Shown here in pieces: positions 6,794 to 15,526 of a stretch of DNA of 64,000 bases (position 1 is the first letter of the stretch; every line of letters starts with the position of its first letter). A model generated the notes under the pieces. The model did not search any database. It was not told the DNA's origin and saw only the letters and a program-made list of their open reading frames with translations. Both the position numbers and the translations under genes were made by a program. The DNA is from Ruminococcus flavefaciens (GTDB lineage Bacteria; Bacillota; Clostridia; Oscillospirales; Ruminococcaceae): NCBI RefSeq assembly GCF_900116855.1, contig NZ_UETD01000012.1:41882-105881 (forward strand). The letters run 5' to 3'.

Positions 6794-9700
6794 TTACTTT
6801 ATGTCAGCGTGGTGAGCCTGGAGAGACTTTACGCCAAGGTGAGTATTGTTCTTGATAGCCTTGATTCCCTCTGCACTTGCCTTAGCAGCAGCCATAGTTG
6901 TCATGTAGGGAACTCTGTGCTTGATAGCAGCCTTTCTGATATAGCTGTCGTCGTGAGCACTTGTCTTGCCTGCGGGAGTATTGATTATCATCTGTATCTC
7001 GCCGTTTGCGATCTGGTCAGCGATATTGGGACGTCCCTCGTAGATCTTGAAGATCTTCTCGCAGGGGATACCTGCTTCCTTGATCATCTCATAGCTCTTG
7101 CCTGTTGCGATGACCTTGAATCCAAGCTCGTGGAAGGACTTGGCGATGTCAACAAGCTCGGGCTTGTCCCTGTCGCATACGCTGAGGAGAACTGTTCCCT
7201 CGAGAGGAAGCTTGTTCTTTGTAGCCTCCTGAGCCTTGTAGTAAGCCTCGCCGAATGAAGGTGATATACCGAGAACTTCGCCTGTTGAACGCATCTCGGG
7301 TCCAAGGAGAGGATCTACCTCCGGGAACATATTGAAGGGGAATACAGCTTCCTTTACGCCGTAGTGACCGATCTGCTTATCCTTGAGCTCGGGAACGGGT
7401 GAGGGTCTGCCTGTGAGCTTTGAAGTGATGATATCTGTTGCGATACGGACCATGTTGATGTCGCATACCTTTGATACCAGCGGAACTGTTCTTGATGCAC
7501 GGGGATTAGCCTCGAGAACGTAAACCGTATCGCCTTCGATAGCGTACTGCATATTCATAAGACCGCAGACGTTCATCTCAACAGCGATCTTCTTTGTGTA
7601 CTCCTTGATGGTAGCTACCTGCTTTTCTGTCAGGTTCTTTGAGGGCAGGATACAAGCGGAGTCGCCCGAATGTACGCCTGCCAGCTCGATATGCTCCATA
7701 ACACAAGGAACGAAGCAGTGTGTTCCGTCCGAGATAGCGTCAGCCTCGCACTCTGTAGCGTGGTTGAGGAAGCGGTCGATGAGGATGGGTCTGTCAGGAG
7801 TTACGCCGACAGCAGCATTCATGTAAACTCTCATCATCTCGTCATCGTGAACGATCTCCATTCCGCGTCCGCCGAGAACGTAGGAAGGACGAACCATAAC
7901 AGGATAGCCGATCTTGTTTGCGATAGCGATAGCCTCGTCAGCGTTTACAGCCATGCCTGCCTCAGGCATAGGAATGCCCAGCTTGTCCATCATAGCGCGG
8001 AAGTGGTCTCTGTCCTCGGCAAGGTCGATGGTCTCGGGAGTTGTACCGAGGATATTTACGCCGTACTTCTTCAGGTCGTTTGCAAGGTTGAGAGGAGTCT
8101 GTCCGCCGAACTGAGCGATAACGCCAACGGGCTTTTCCTTCTCGTGGATAGCGAGAACGTCCTCAAGAGTAAGGGGCTCGAAATAGAGCTTATCCGATGT
8201 ATCATAGTCAGTGGAAACTGTCTCGGGGTTGCAGTTTACGATAATGGACTCAAAGCCCAGCTTCTTCAGAGCAAGTGCAGCGTGAACGCAGCAGTAGTCG
8301 AATTCGATACCCTGACCAATTCTGTTGGGACCGCCGCCGAGGATCATGATCTTGGGCTTTTCGGTGCTTACGGGGCTCTTGTCCTCGTCAAGGTGATATG
8401 TTGAGTAGTAGTAAGATGCATTCTCTGTACCGCTTACATGAACGCCCTCCCATGCTTCCTTGACGCCGATAGCCATGCGGGCATTTCTGATCTCCTCCTC
8501 GGTAACATCAAGGAGAGAGCTGAGGTAGCGGTCTGAGAAGCCGTCCAGCTTAGCCTGCTTCAGTGCGTCAGCAGCAGGAACCGAGCCCTTGTTTGCAAGG
8601 AGAGCCTCCTCCTCGTCAACAAGCTCCTTCATCTGCTCGATGAAGTACTTCTTTATCTTAGTGAGCTCGTGGAGCTCGTCAATAGTTGCGCCCTTGCGGA
8701 GAGCCTCATACATAACGAACTGTCTCTCGCTGGTGGGGAAGCGAAGCTCTGAAAGGAGCTCCTCCTTGGACATACTGTTGAAGTTCTTTGCGAAGCCGAG
8801 ACCGTATCTGCCTGTCTCCAGTGAGCGGATAGCCTTCTGGAAAGCCTCCTTGTAGGTCTTGCCGATGCTCATTACCTCGCCGACAGCTTTCATCTGAGTG
8901 CCCAGCTTGTCCTCTGCGCCCTTGAACTTCTCGAAAGCCCAGCGAGCGAACTTGATAACTATATAATCTCCGTCGGGAACGTACTTGTCAAGAGTGCCGT
9001 ACTTGCCGCAGGGGATATCCTTCAGTGTGAGACCGCAGGCGAGCATAGCTGAAACGAGAGCGATGGGGAAGCCTGTTGCCTTGGAAGCAAGTGCGGAAGA
9101 ACGTGAAGTTCTGGGGTTGATCTCGATAACGACGATGCGTCCTGTCTCGGGATCTCTTGCAAACTGGCAGTTACAGCCGCCGATAACCTCGATAGACTCG
9201 ATGATCCTGTATGACATCTCCTGGAGCTCCTTCTGAACGTCCTCGGGGATGGTGAGCATAGGTGCGGAGCAGAATGAATCACCTGTGTGAACGCCGATAG
9301 GATCGATGTTCTCGATGAAGCATACTGTGATCTTGTTGTTATCAGCGTCGCGGACTACCTCAAGCTCAAGCTCCTCCCAGCCGAAGATACATTCCTCAAC
9401 GAGGACCTGTCCTACCAGTGAAGCCTGAAGACCTCTTGCACATACGACCTTCAGCTCGTCTACATTGTATACCATTCCGCCGCCTGCGCCGCCCATGGTG
9501 TAGGCAGGACGGAGAACTACAGGATATTTCAGCTTCTCAGCTATCTTTACAGCCTCGTCAACGGAGTAAGCGACCTCGCTCCTGGGCATACCGATGCCGA
9601 GAGCGCTCATAGCGTTCTTGAACTCGATACGGTCCTCACCGCGCTCGATAGCGTCTACCTGAACGCCTATTACCTGAACATTGTACTTCTTGAGCACGCC

Positions 9701-10015
9701 TGCCTTGTCCAGCTCGGAGCAGAGGTTAAGACCCGACTGTCCGCCCAGATTGGGGAGGAGAGCATCGGGGTGCTCTTTCTCGATGATCTGGGTAAGTCTT
9801 TCCAGATTAAGGGGTTCGATGTAGGTGATATCCGCAACATCAGGGTCTGTCATTATAGTAGCGGGGTTAGAGTTTACGAGAACTATCTCATAGCCCAGCT
9901 TTCGCAGAGCCTTACAGGCCTGAGTACCCGAATAGTCGAACTCACAAGCCTGTCCTATTATGATAGGACCCGAGCCGATAATCATGATCTTGTTGATATC
10001 CTGTCTTTTTGGCAT
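6794..10015 (-). CDS. carB: carbamoyl-phosphate synthase large chain
   Basis: Makes carbamoyl phosphate from bicarbonate, ATP and ammonia delivered by the small subunit, feeding arginine and pyrimidine synthesis. The 1073-residue length is standard. Two homologous ATP-grasp halves are visible, each opening with an IMIIGSGP / IMILGGGPNRIGQG glycine-rich motif and containing conserved PRTSRSSALASKATG and PRASRTVPLVSK segments. The C-terminal methylglyoxal-synthase-like allosteric domain starts with LLSVCDRDK. I chose the ATG at 10015 (MPKRQD) with GGAGA upstream, not 10066. No carA lies next to it, so the small subunit must be encoded elsewhere. A promoter (TTGCAA, 17 bases, TATTAT) precedes it. 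Confidence 0.97.
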   Translation of the reverse strand: MPKRQDINKIMIIGSGPIIIGQACEFDYSGTQACKALRKLGYEIVLVNSNPATIMTDPDVADITYIEPLNLERLTQIIEKEHPDALLPNLGGQSGLNLCSELDKAGVLKKYNVQVIGVQVDAIERGEDRIEFKNAMSALGIGMPRSEVAYSVDEAVKIAEKLKYPVVLRPAYTMGGAGGGMVYNVDELKVVCARGLQASLVGQVLVEECIFGWEELELEVVRDADNNKITVCFIENIDPIGVHTGDSFCSAPMLTIPEDVQKELQEMSYRIIESIEVIGGCNCQFARDPETGRIVVIEINPRTSRSSALASKATGFPIALVSAMLACGLTLKDIPCGKYGTLDKYVPDGDYIVIKFARWAFEKFKGAEDKLGTQMKAVGEVMSIGKTYKEAFQKAIRSLETGRYGLGFAKNFNSMSKEELLSELRFPTSERQFVMYEALRKGATIDELHELTKIKKYFIEQMKELVDEEEALLANKGSVPAADALKQAKLDGFSDRYLSSLLDVTEEEIRNARMAIGVKEAWEGVHVSGTENASYYYSTYHLDEDKSPVSTEKPKIMILGGGPNRIGQGIEFDYCCVHAALALKKLGFESIIVNCNPETVSTDYDTSDKLYFEPLTLEDVLAIHEKEKPVGVIAQFGGQTPLNLANDLKKYGVNILGTTPETIDLAEDRDHFRAMMDKLGIPMPEAGMAVNADEAIAIANKIGYPVMVRPSYVLGGRGMEIVHDDEMMRVYMNAAVGVTPDRPILIDRFLNHATECEADAISDGTHCFVPCVMEHIELAGVHSGDSACILPSKNLTEKQVATIKEYTKKIAVEMNVCGLMNMQYAIEGDTVYVLEANPRASRTVPLVSKVCDINMVRIATDIITSKLTGRPSPVPELKDKQIGHYGVKEAVFPFNMFPEVDPLLGPEMRSTGEVLGISPSFGEAYYKAQEATKNKLPLEGTVLLSVCDRDKPELVDIAKSFHELGFKVIATGKSYEMIKEAGIPCEKIFKIYEGRPNIADQIANGEIQMIINTPAGKTSAHDDSYIRKAAIKHRVPYMTTMAAAKASAEGIKAIKNNTHLGVKSLQAHHADIK

Positions 10016-10096
10016 ATTATTCTCCTGACCCGTACACAGAAAAATGTACGTTGATATATTTGCCATGAAACGTCATGGCGCAACTTCTTACCTTAT

Positions 10097-10125
10097 ATAA
10101 TAACATAAATCGCAACAAATTGCAA
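10097..10125 (-). promoter_or_regulatory. carB promoter
   Basis: Minus-strand TTGCAA (10125-10120) and TATTAT (10102-10097) with a 17-base spacer, 82 bases upstream of the carB ATG. Confidence 0.6.
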
Positions 10126-10217
10126 TATAAAAAATCGCTTTTACGATCAGTACAATTTTGGGGAAATTGCAAAAATCAGGCTGTTGAAGTTTGTTCCCTC
10201 TTATAAAACGGCATAGA

Positions 10218-10251
10218 AAAATCGGAATTTTGCTTTGCAAAATTCCGATTT
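10218..10251. repeat. AT-rich hairpin upstream of carB
   Basis: A long perfect stem, AAATCGGAATTTTGC with its complement, around a 3-5 base loop. It lies in the 577-base gap between carB and rex and may be part of a repeat element or a terminator for rex. Confidence 0.55.
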
Positions 10252-10420
10252 AAGCCCTTAGCCATCAGCCGTTAGGGAGCGGATTCGACGCTTTATTGTC
10301 GGGCGGACATTACCGCCGCGCAAGTGCTGAGAGTGAAGAGCCAATGTGTTCGCTCCGCTCACAATATTTAAATCCTGTCGCCGAAGGCGGCTCCGCAACT
10401 ATTCACCGTTTATCACAAAA
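10251..10420. repeat. heptamer repeat element, carB-rex gap
   Basis: Begins with degenerate heptamers of GCYNTTA type (GCCCTTA, GCCATCA, GCCGTTA). It contains the core TGTTCGCTCCGCTCA and a GTCGCCGAAGGCGGC hairpin followed by more 7-base-spaced words. The core matches the elements at 19407-19523 and 22128-22207. Confidence 0.55.
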
Positions 10421-10421
10421 T

Positions 10422-10457
10422 GCCCCTGAGCGTTATAAAACCGCACAGGGGCAAAAA
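10422..10457 (-). terminator. probable rex terminator
   Basis: Hairpin with 8-bp arms TGCCCCTG and CAGGGGCA and T/A-rich flanks, between the rex stop and carB. It can be read in either direction. Confidence 0.5.
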
Positions 10458-10591
10458 TTCTATATGGGTGTTCCTCTTAAAGCAGTCCCTTTTTTATCAA
10501 TATCTTCACAGCGCCGTAAGCGATGTACAATTATTGGTTATGATAATGTAAGTAAGCTTGCGAACGTCAACGTGGCTGCGGTCGAGCCGGC

Positions 10592-11215
10592 TCAGCTCGC
10601 GCTGCACCTTGCAAGCATAGCAAGGGTCAGGGAAATATTCTCGTTATGTACCGCAACGCCCTTGGGAGCGTTGAGATGTACTGCGGCGAAGTTGAGGATA
10701 AAGCGTATCCCTGCCTCAGCCATACGGTCACAGACCTCCTGTGCCGCGGTCTCGGGCACGGTGATTATGCCGATAGTTATATCGTTTTCCTTGCAGAAGC
10801 TTTCAAGCTCGTCGATATGGCGGACAGGCTTGCCGTTGATGGAGCTGCCCACCCTTTCCTTGTTGCAGTCAAAGCCGCATACGATATCGAAGCCGTAAGC
10901 CTCAAAGCCGTTATATTCCAGCATAGCTCTGCCGAAATTGCCCATGCCTGCCACCACGACCCTGTCATGGTTGGCAAAGCCGAGAAACTTTCCGATATCG
11001 CCGATAAGCTCGGCTGTGGAGTATCCCACCTTGGGTCTGCCGCCGCTGCTGACGGAAGCGAGGTCCTTTCTGACCTGCACGTCGTTGAGCCCGAGGGCTT
11101 CTGCAATGGCTGTGGCAGATATATTGCCCTTTTTGCGCTCCTCGGGGAGCGAATCGAGGTAGTTGAAGTACATGGGGAGCCGCGAAAGGGTCTGTGAGGT
11201 AATATTCTTGGTCAT
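10592..11215 (-). CDS. rex: redox-sensing transcriptional repressor Rex
   Basis: Rex binds NADH or NAD+ and represses fermentation and electron-transfer genes when NADH is low. The 207-residue protein has the N-terminal winged-helix domain (about 1-80, with the conserved LGLNDVQVRKDLA recognition segment and GRPKVGY). The Rossmann domain carries GMGNFG at 90-95. The C-terminal helix typical of the dimer swap follows. The ATG at 11215 has a GGAGG-type site upstream. It lies 22 bases downstream of nfnB in the same direction, so it is probably made with the NfnAB transhydrogenase. No exact Rex operator was seen in the nfnA promoter. Confidence 0.96.
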   Translation of the reverse strand: MTKNITSQTLSRLPMYFNYLDSLPEERKKGNISATAIAEALGLNDVQVRKDLASVSSGGRPKVGYSTAELIGDIGKFLGFANHDRVVVAGMGNFGRAMLEYNGFEAYGFDIVCGFDCNKERVGSSINGKPVRHIDELESFCKENDITIGIITVPETAAQEVCDRMAEAGIRFILNFAAVHLNAPKGVAVHNENISLTLAMLARCSAS

Positions 11216-11237
11216 ATCATACCTCCGTGGGGAAGGC

Positions 11238-12623
11238 TCACTTGCTCTGCATATACTTGTCCATAGCTGCCGCAGCCTTCTTGCCTGCTCCCATAGCGAG
11301 GATAACGGTAGCCGCGCCTGTTACGGCGTCTCCGCCTGCGTAAACGCCCTCCTTGGAAGTAAGACCGTCCTCGTCAGCGATGATACCGCCCCACTTCTGG
11401 GTGTCAAGGCCCTCTGTCGTGGACTTGATAAGAGGATTGGGCGAGGTACCGATGGACATGATAACGCAGTCAGCCTCGATATCGATGAAGGCGCCCTCTA
11501 TGGGAACGGGCTTTGCTCTGCCTGAAGCGTCGGGCTCCGAGAGCTCCATCTGCTGGCAGTGAACGCTCTTTACCCAGCCGTCCTCAGTAGCCTCTATCTC
11601 AACGGGGTTGGTGAGGAACTTGAAGATGATGCCCTCTTCCTTGGCGTGCTCGACCTCCTCTGCTCTTGCAGGGAGCTCAGCCTCTGTACGTCTGTATACT
11701 ATATAGACCTCAGCGCCCAGTCTCTTTGCACAGCGGGCTGCGTCCATGGCAACGTTTCCGCCGCCTACGATAACAGCCTTTGTGCCTGCCTTGATGGGAG
11801 TAGCGCTGCCCTCTTTATAAGCCTTCATAAGGTTGATACGGGTGAGGAACTCGTTAGCTGAGTAAACGCCGTTGAGGTTCTCGCCCTTGATGTTCATAAA
11901 TCTGGGAAGACCTGCGCCTGAGCCGATGAAAATGCTCTCGAAGCCCTCCTCCTTCATAAGCTCGTCAACGGAGATAGTCTTGCCGACAACAGTATTTGTC
12001 TCAACCTTTACGCCCAGAGCCTTGAGACCGCCTATTTCCTTCTGAACGATGGACTTGGGAAGTCTGAACTCGGGAATACCGTAGGAGAGAACTCCTCCTG
12101 CAACATGGAGAGCCTCGAATATAGTAACATCATAGCCCTTCTTTGCAAGGTCGCCTGCGCAGGCAAGACCAGAAGGACCCGAACCGATAACAGCAGCCTT
12201 GTGACCGTTGGGAGCGGGCTTCTCTACGGGAGCCTCGGGCTGTGCATTATGCCAGTCAGCCACGAAGCGCTCCAGTCTGCCGATAGCAATGGGCTCGCCC
12301 TTTTTACCTCTTACGCACTTGCTCTCGCACTGTGTCTCCTGAGGACATACTCTGCCGCAGACAGCAGGAAGCGAGCTTGACTTTGTGATTATCTTGTAAG
12401 CCTCTGCGAAATTGCCCTCAGCCACCTGAGCGATGAAGGCAGGGATATCTATCTGTACGGGGCAGCCTGTTGAGCAGGGCTTGTTCTTGCAGCCGAGGCA
12501 TCTCTTAGCCTCGTCGATAGCCTGCTCCTCGGTATATCCGAGAGCTACCTCACTGAAGTTCTTGTTTCTCACATCGGGAGCCTGTACAGGCATCTCGTTT
12601 CTTGTAGGCGACATATTAGGCAT
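11238..12623 (-). CDS. nfnB: NfnB, large subunit of ferredoxin:NADP transhydrogenase
   Basis: Large subunit of the NADH-dependent reduced ferredoxin:NADP+ oxidoreductase, which couples reduced ferredoxin and NADH to make two NADPH by electron bifurcation. The 461-residue protein resembles the glutamate synthase small subunit. N-terminal cysteines CLGC..C...C (42, 45, 50, 54) and a second set near 89-103 bind two 4Fe-4S clusters. An FAD-binding GSGPSGLACA motif lies near 147 and an NAD(P)-binding VGGGNVAMD motif near 288. The partner NfnA is directly upstream; the two genes are one base apart and the ribosome site lies inside the nfnA 3' end. Without that partner this could be read as GltD; the pairing makes NfnB much more likely. 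Confidence 0.9.
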   Translation of the reverse strand: MPNMSPTRNEMPVQAPDVRNKNFSEVALGYTEEQAIDEAKRCLGCKNKPCSTGCPVQIDIPAFIAQVAEGNFAEAYKIITKSSSLPAVCGRVCPQETQCESKCVRGKKGEPIAIGRLERFVADWHNAQPEAPVEKPAPNGHKAAVIGSGPSGLACAGDLAKKGYDVTIFEALHVAGGVLSYGIPEFRLPKSIVQKEIGGLKALGVKVETNTVVGKTISVDELMKEEGFESIFIGSGAGLPRFMNIKGENLNGVYSANEFLTRINLMKAYKEGSATPIKAGTKAVIVGGGNVAMDAARCAKRLGAEVYIVYRRTEAELPARAEEVEHAKEEGIIFKFLTNPVEIEATEDGWVKSVHCQQMELSEPDASGRAKPVPIEGAFIDIEADCVIMSIGTSPNPLIKSTTEGLDTQKWGGIIADEDGLTSKEGVYAGGDAVTGAATVILAMGAGKKAAAAMDKYMQSK

Positions 12624-12624
12624 A

Positions 12625-13464
12625 TCACTTTACCTCCTTGAACAGATTGCAGGCTTCCTCATAGGCGTGGCGCTCAAAGGGCTTATACATAGCACCTCTT
12701 GCCATAGCCTCGTCGAAGTCTATGAGATGACCGTCAAATTCGGGACCGTCAACGCAGGCAAACTTTGTCTGACCGCCGACAGTAAGGCGGCAGCCGCCGC
12801 ACATTCCCGTACCGTCTATCATAATGGGGTTCATGGAAGCAACTGTGGGTATCTCGTACTCCTTGGTGAGACGACAGACGAACTTCATCATGATAAGGGG
12901 TCCGATAGTGATGACTCTGTCATACTTCTCGCCGCTTTCGATGAGCTTCTTGAGGGCGTCTGTAACGAGACCCTTCTCGCCTGCTGTACCGTCGTCGCTC
13001 ATGAGCACGAACTTAGAGCTGGAAGCTCTGAACTCGTCCTCGAGGATAACGAGGTCCTTGTTTCTGAAACCAACTATCGAATGCACCTCAACGCCAAGCT
13101 CGTGGAGCTTCTTTGCCACGGGGTAAGCGATAGCGCAGCCTACGCCGCCGCCTACGACAGCGACCTTCTTCAGACCCTCTGTCTCTGTGGCTCTGCCGAG
13201 GGGACCAACGAAGTCCTGAAGGCAGTCGCCCTCATTGAGGTGATTGAGCTTTTCTGTTGTAGCGCCAACTATCTGGAAAATGATAGTAACGGAGCCCTTC
13301 TCGCGGTCGAAATCAGCGATAGTGAGGGGGATACGCTCTCCGTCGGCGTCTGTCCTTAAAATTATGAACTGTCCGGGTTCAGCCTTCCTTGCTACCTTGG
13401 GAGCATTTATACGCATGAGGGTAACAGTGGGGTTGAGGCTTCTTTTTTCAAGAATTTCAAACAT
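12625..13464 (-). CDS. nfnA: NfnA, small subunit of ferredoxin:NADP transhydrogenase
   Basis: Small subunit of NfnAB, related to the ferredoxin-NADP reductase and dihydroorotate dehydrogenase electron-transfer subunit. The 279-residue protein has an FAD-binding barrel (1-95, with PGQFIILR and RIPLTIAD), a pyridine nucleotide domain with VVGGGVGCAIAYP, and a C-terminal 2Fe-2S motif. In that motif DGTGMCGGC plus a later FACVDGPEF supply the unusual one-Asp, three-Cys ligand set known for NfnA. Its stop codon is one base before the nfnB ATG. A promoter with a perfect -10 lies about 100 bases upstream. Confidence 0.9.
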   Translation of the reverse strand: MFEILEKRSLNPTVTLMRINAPKVARKAEPGQFIILRTDADGERIPLTIADFDREKGSVTIIFQIVGATTEKLNHLNEGDCLQDFVGPLGRATETEGLKKVAVVGGGVGCAIAYPVAKKLHELGVEVHSIVGFRNKDLVILEDEFRASSSKFVLMSDDGTAGEKGLVTDALKKLIESGEKYDRVITIGPLIMMKFVCRLTKEYEIPTVASMNPIMIDGTGMCGGCRLTVGGQTKFACVDGPEFDGHLIDFDEAMARGAMYKPFERHAYEEACNLFKEVK

Positions 13465-13563
13465 AGTCCATACCTTCCTTGCAATAGATTTGCTGCGCGG
13501 GTCACTTCCGCAGCCGTCCCCATTGACCGCCGCAGATACAGGCTCAGCATTGATATATTCAAT

Positions 13564-13592
13564 ATTATATCACACAAAACCATGTTGCACAA
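13564..13592 (-). promoter_or_regulatory. nfnA promoter
   Basis: Minus-strand TTGTGC (13592-13587), 17-base spacer and TATAAT (13569-13564). The GTGCAAC/GTTTTGTGTGA stretch within it faintly resembles a Rex half-site but lacks the full palindrome. Confidence 0.6.
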
Positions 13593-13602
13593 ATATAACA
13601 GC

Positions 13603-13632
13603 GGAATATCGATATTCCGATATCGATATTCG
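13603..13632. promoter_or_regulatory. double palindrome, candidate operator
   Basis: A perfect 16-base palindrome GGAATATCGATATTCC (13603-13618) is followed at once by a second, nearly symmetrical CGATATCGATATTCG. The pair lies about 11 bases upstream of the nfnA -35, between nfnA and the LysR gene. A tandem symmetrical site there fits an activator or the neighbouring LysR protein; neither is shown. Confidence 0.5.
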
Positions 13633-13705
13633 TGTAATGATTCCCGTGCTGACGATTGTCAGAAAAAGCCCTGCCGAGGACGGAAAAGAATGGGAATTAT
13701 GAAAA

Positions 13706-13734
13706 AGGGCAGCTTTATGCTGCCCTTTTTATCG
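13706..13734 (-). terminator. terminator after the lysR-type gene
   Basis: Stem AAAGGGCAGC with GCTGCCCTTT around a short loop, flanked by A- and T-runs. It lies downstream of the leftward LysR gene. Confidence 0.75.
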
Positions 13735-13794
13735 GTATGTTTTCGGGAAATATGCTATTCTTTTTGAGAATAGCAGCATTCCCGATGTTATATA

Positions 13795-14745
13795 TTATTT
13801 GTACTCCGCAAAGGCACTTTCGTTCCTTACCTCATAGAGCCTGTTTACCAGCTTCAGCTCGTTGTCCGAGAGCTTGTGCCCCGAGGCGTAGATTATCATG
13901 TCCTTGAAGCTGTTGTCGGGGAATGAGCACTTTCTCTGCACCAGTCCGTACTTTCCGCAGAGCTCCGCAGGCATGGGAGAGTCCAGCATATAAGCCTGAG
14001 GTACGGTCAGCAGGAAGTCCAGAGCGCTTCCGCGGTCGTACATACACACCTTTCTCACGGGAACGTCCGCAGGACGGTTTGCGGCGTAGAGCTTCTCAAC
14101 AGCTCCCGAAACATAGGGGACTGCATCGTCGCCCTGACCCAGCTCGGTGTAGTTGCAGGACAGGTCCGCATAGGTTATGGACTCGGCATCTGCGGCAGGG
14201 TGCTCGGCAGACATTACCGCCAGCATACTGAACTCCCACAGGAGCTTGCCGTCAAGATTTTTCTCGGCGAGGAAGTCGGAAAAGTACTTCTCATGTGCCG
14301 TATTATAGCGGATAACGCCGAAGTCATAGCCGTTTTCGCGGACATTCTCGATGGTTCTCAGAGAATTGGTCTCGCAGAAGAATATCTCCATATCCTCGGG
14401 AGTATTCAGTGAAGCGATGTAGTCCGAGAAAGCCTTTGAGATATAGCCCGTTCTCGGCACGGATATGCGGAGTCGGCTGTTTTTCGGCTTGTCGGGGGAG
14501 TGTATCGCCTCCATATTGTCTATCTGTATGAGTATCTGCTTGGCATATTCAAGGAATTTGAGTCCCTGATCGGTGGGGATAACGCCCTTCGAGGTACGTC
14601 TGAATATGGTTATGCCCAGATTGCTCTCAAGCTCCTTTATCGCCTTGCTCAGATTAGGCTGAGCCATATAAAGATTTTCGGCAGCCTGGGTTATTGAACG
14701 TGTTTTCTCGATCTCTACTGCATATTTGAAGTGCAGAGTGTTCAT
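13795..14745 (-). CDS. LysR-family transcriptional regulator
   Basis: DNA-binding regulator of 316 residues. The N-terminal winged helix-turn-helix (1-62) has the typical SITQAAENLYMAQPNLSKAI signature, followed by a linker helix. The C-terminal two-lobed effector domain (about 90-300) resembles periplasmic binding proteins. The effector is not predictable. It is preceded by AAGAAGG and lies 21 bases after the acetyltransferase gene in the same direction, so it ends a leftward run. The nearest candidate target is the nfnA promoter just downstream, where a double palindrome occurs; that link is inference. Confidence 0.9.
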   Translation of the reverse strand: MNTLHFKYAVEIEKTRSITQAAENLYMAQPNLSKAIKELESNLGITIFRRTSKGVIPTDQGLKFLEYAKQILIQIDNMEAIHSPDKPKNSRLRISVPRTGYISKAFSDYIASLNTPEDMEIFFCETNSLRTIENVRENGYDFGVIRYNTAHEKYFSDFLAEKNLDGKLLWEFSMLAVMSAEHPAADAESITYADLSCNYTELGQGDDAVPYVSGAVEKLYAANRPADVPVRKVCMYDRGSALDFLLTVPQAYMLDSPMPAELCGKYGLVQRKCSFPDNSFKDMIIYASGHKLSDNELKLVNRLYEVRNESAFAEYK

Positions 14746-14766
14746 GGATCAGCCTTCTTTCGTCAG

Positions 14767-15492
14767 TTATTTTCTTCTGTCGGGAGCTCCTCCGTTATTT
14801 CGGGGATCATCCACTCTTGTCAGCTCAATGTGCCTTCTGCGAGGAGGCTCGGCAGGTCTGATACTGCCGTGCATACCGCTGTTTTCGGGGGCTGCCGCCT
14901 TTTTCTCCTCGGGAGCCTTGGCAGGTTCCTCGGGAAGGGGCTCCAGTGTCCTGATGACACGGCAGGGATTTCCTGCTGCCACACAGTTTGAGGGTATATC
15001 CTTTGTAACAACGCTGCCTGCTCCGATAACGACATTGTCGCCGATAGTAACTCCGCCGATGACATTGACACCGCCGCCTATCCACACATTGTCTCCTACG
15101 GTTATGGGCTTTGCGTATTCAAGCCCCTGATTTCTGAGAGCTGCGTCAACAGGGTGCTCCGCGGTATAGAAACCGCAGTTGGGACCGATAAAGATATTAT
15201 CGCCGAAGACCACCTGAGCACAATCAAGGATAACAAGATTGTGATTTGAGTAGAAGTTATCTCCGAGAAGGATATTGTATCCGTAGTCGCAGAAGAAATT
15301 GGGCTCGATAACGGTCTTCTTTCCCTTCATAGCCAGAAGCCTTTCGAGTATCCTCTCCCTCTTCTGGAAATCGTTGCACTCAACGGCATTGTACTCCGAG
15401 CAGAGCTTTTTAGCCTTTATCCTTTCATTTACCAGTTCTCTGTCATCGGCGTTGTAAAGCTCTCCCGCCTGTTGTTTTTCTTTTTCGGTCAT
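14767..15492 (-). CDS. sugar O-acetyltransferase (LacA/NodL/Maa type)
   Basis: Left-handed beta-helix acetyltransferase that would move acetyl from acetyl-CoA to a sugar hydroxyl, in the maltose/galactoside acetyltransferase group. The N-terminal helical MAC domain (about 1-55) precedes hexapeptide repeats (ILLGDNFYSN, VVFGDNIFIGPN, ITVGDNVWIGGG, VTIGDNVVIGAG). The catalytic His lies in FYTAEHPVD. About 55 residues beyond the usual end (after RVIRTLEP) form a charged Pro/Ala/Glu/Arg tail that is not part of the family fold. The ATG at 15492 is chosen over the TTG at 15498 because AGGAGG is 8 bases away. The acceptor sugar is unknown. Confidence 0.88.
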   Translation of the reverse strand: MTEKEKQQAGELYNADDRELVNERIKAKKLCSEYNAVECNDFQKRERILERLLAMKGKKTVIEPNFFCDYGYNILLGDNFYSNHNLVILDCAQVVFGDNIFIGPNCGFYTAEHPVDAALRNQGLEYAKPITVGDNVWIGGGVNVIGGVTIGDNVVIGAGSVVTKDIPSNCVAAGNPCRVIRTLEPLPEEPAKAPEEKKAAAPENSGMHGSIRPAEPPRRRHIELTRVDDPRNNGGAPDRRK

Positions 15493-15526
15493 TTTCAAAC
15501 CCTCCTTAAAGTTTTTATATTTATGT

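Noticed and set aside
10296-10898. 200-residue plus-strand frame over the carB-rex gap
   Set aside because: Runs through repeats and into rex on the opposite strand; composition is not protein-like.
11238-12623. Reading as the glutamate synthase small subunit (GltD)
   Set aside because: The directly adjacent NfnA-type gene with its Asp/Cys iron-sulfur motif makes NfnB the better call.
12433-13359. 308-residue plus-strand frame opposite nfnA/nfnB
   Set aside because: Overlaps two well-supported genes on the other strand and shows no family pattern.
13582-13907. Short plus-strand frames between nfnA and the LysR gene
   Set aside because: They cross a palindromic operator-like site and a terminator, and no ribosome site is present.
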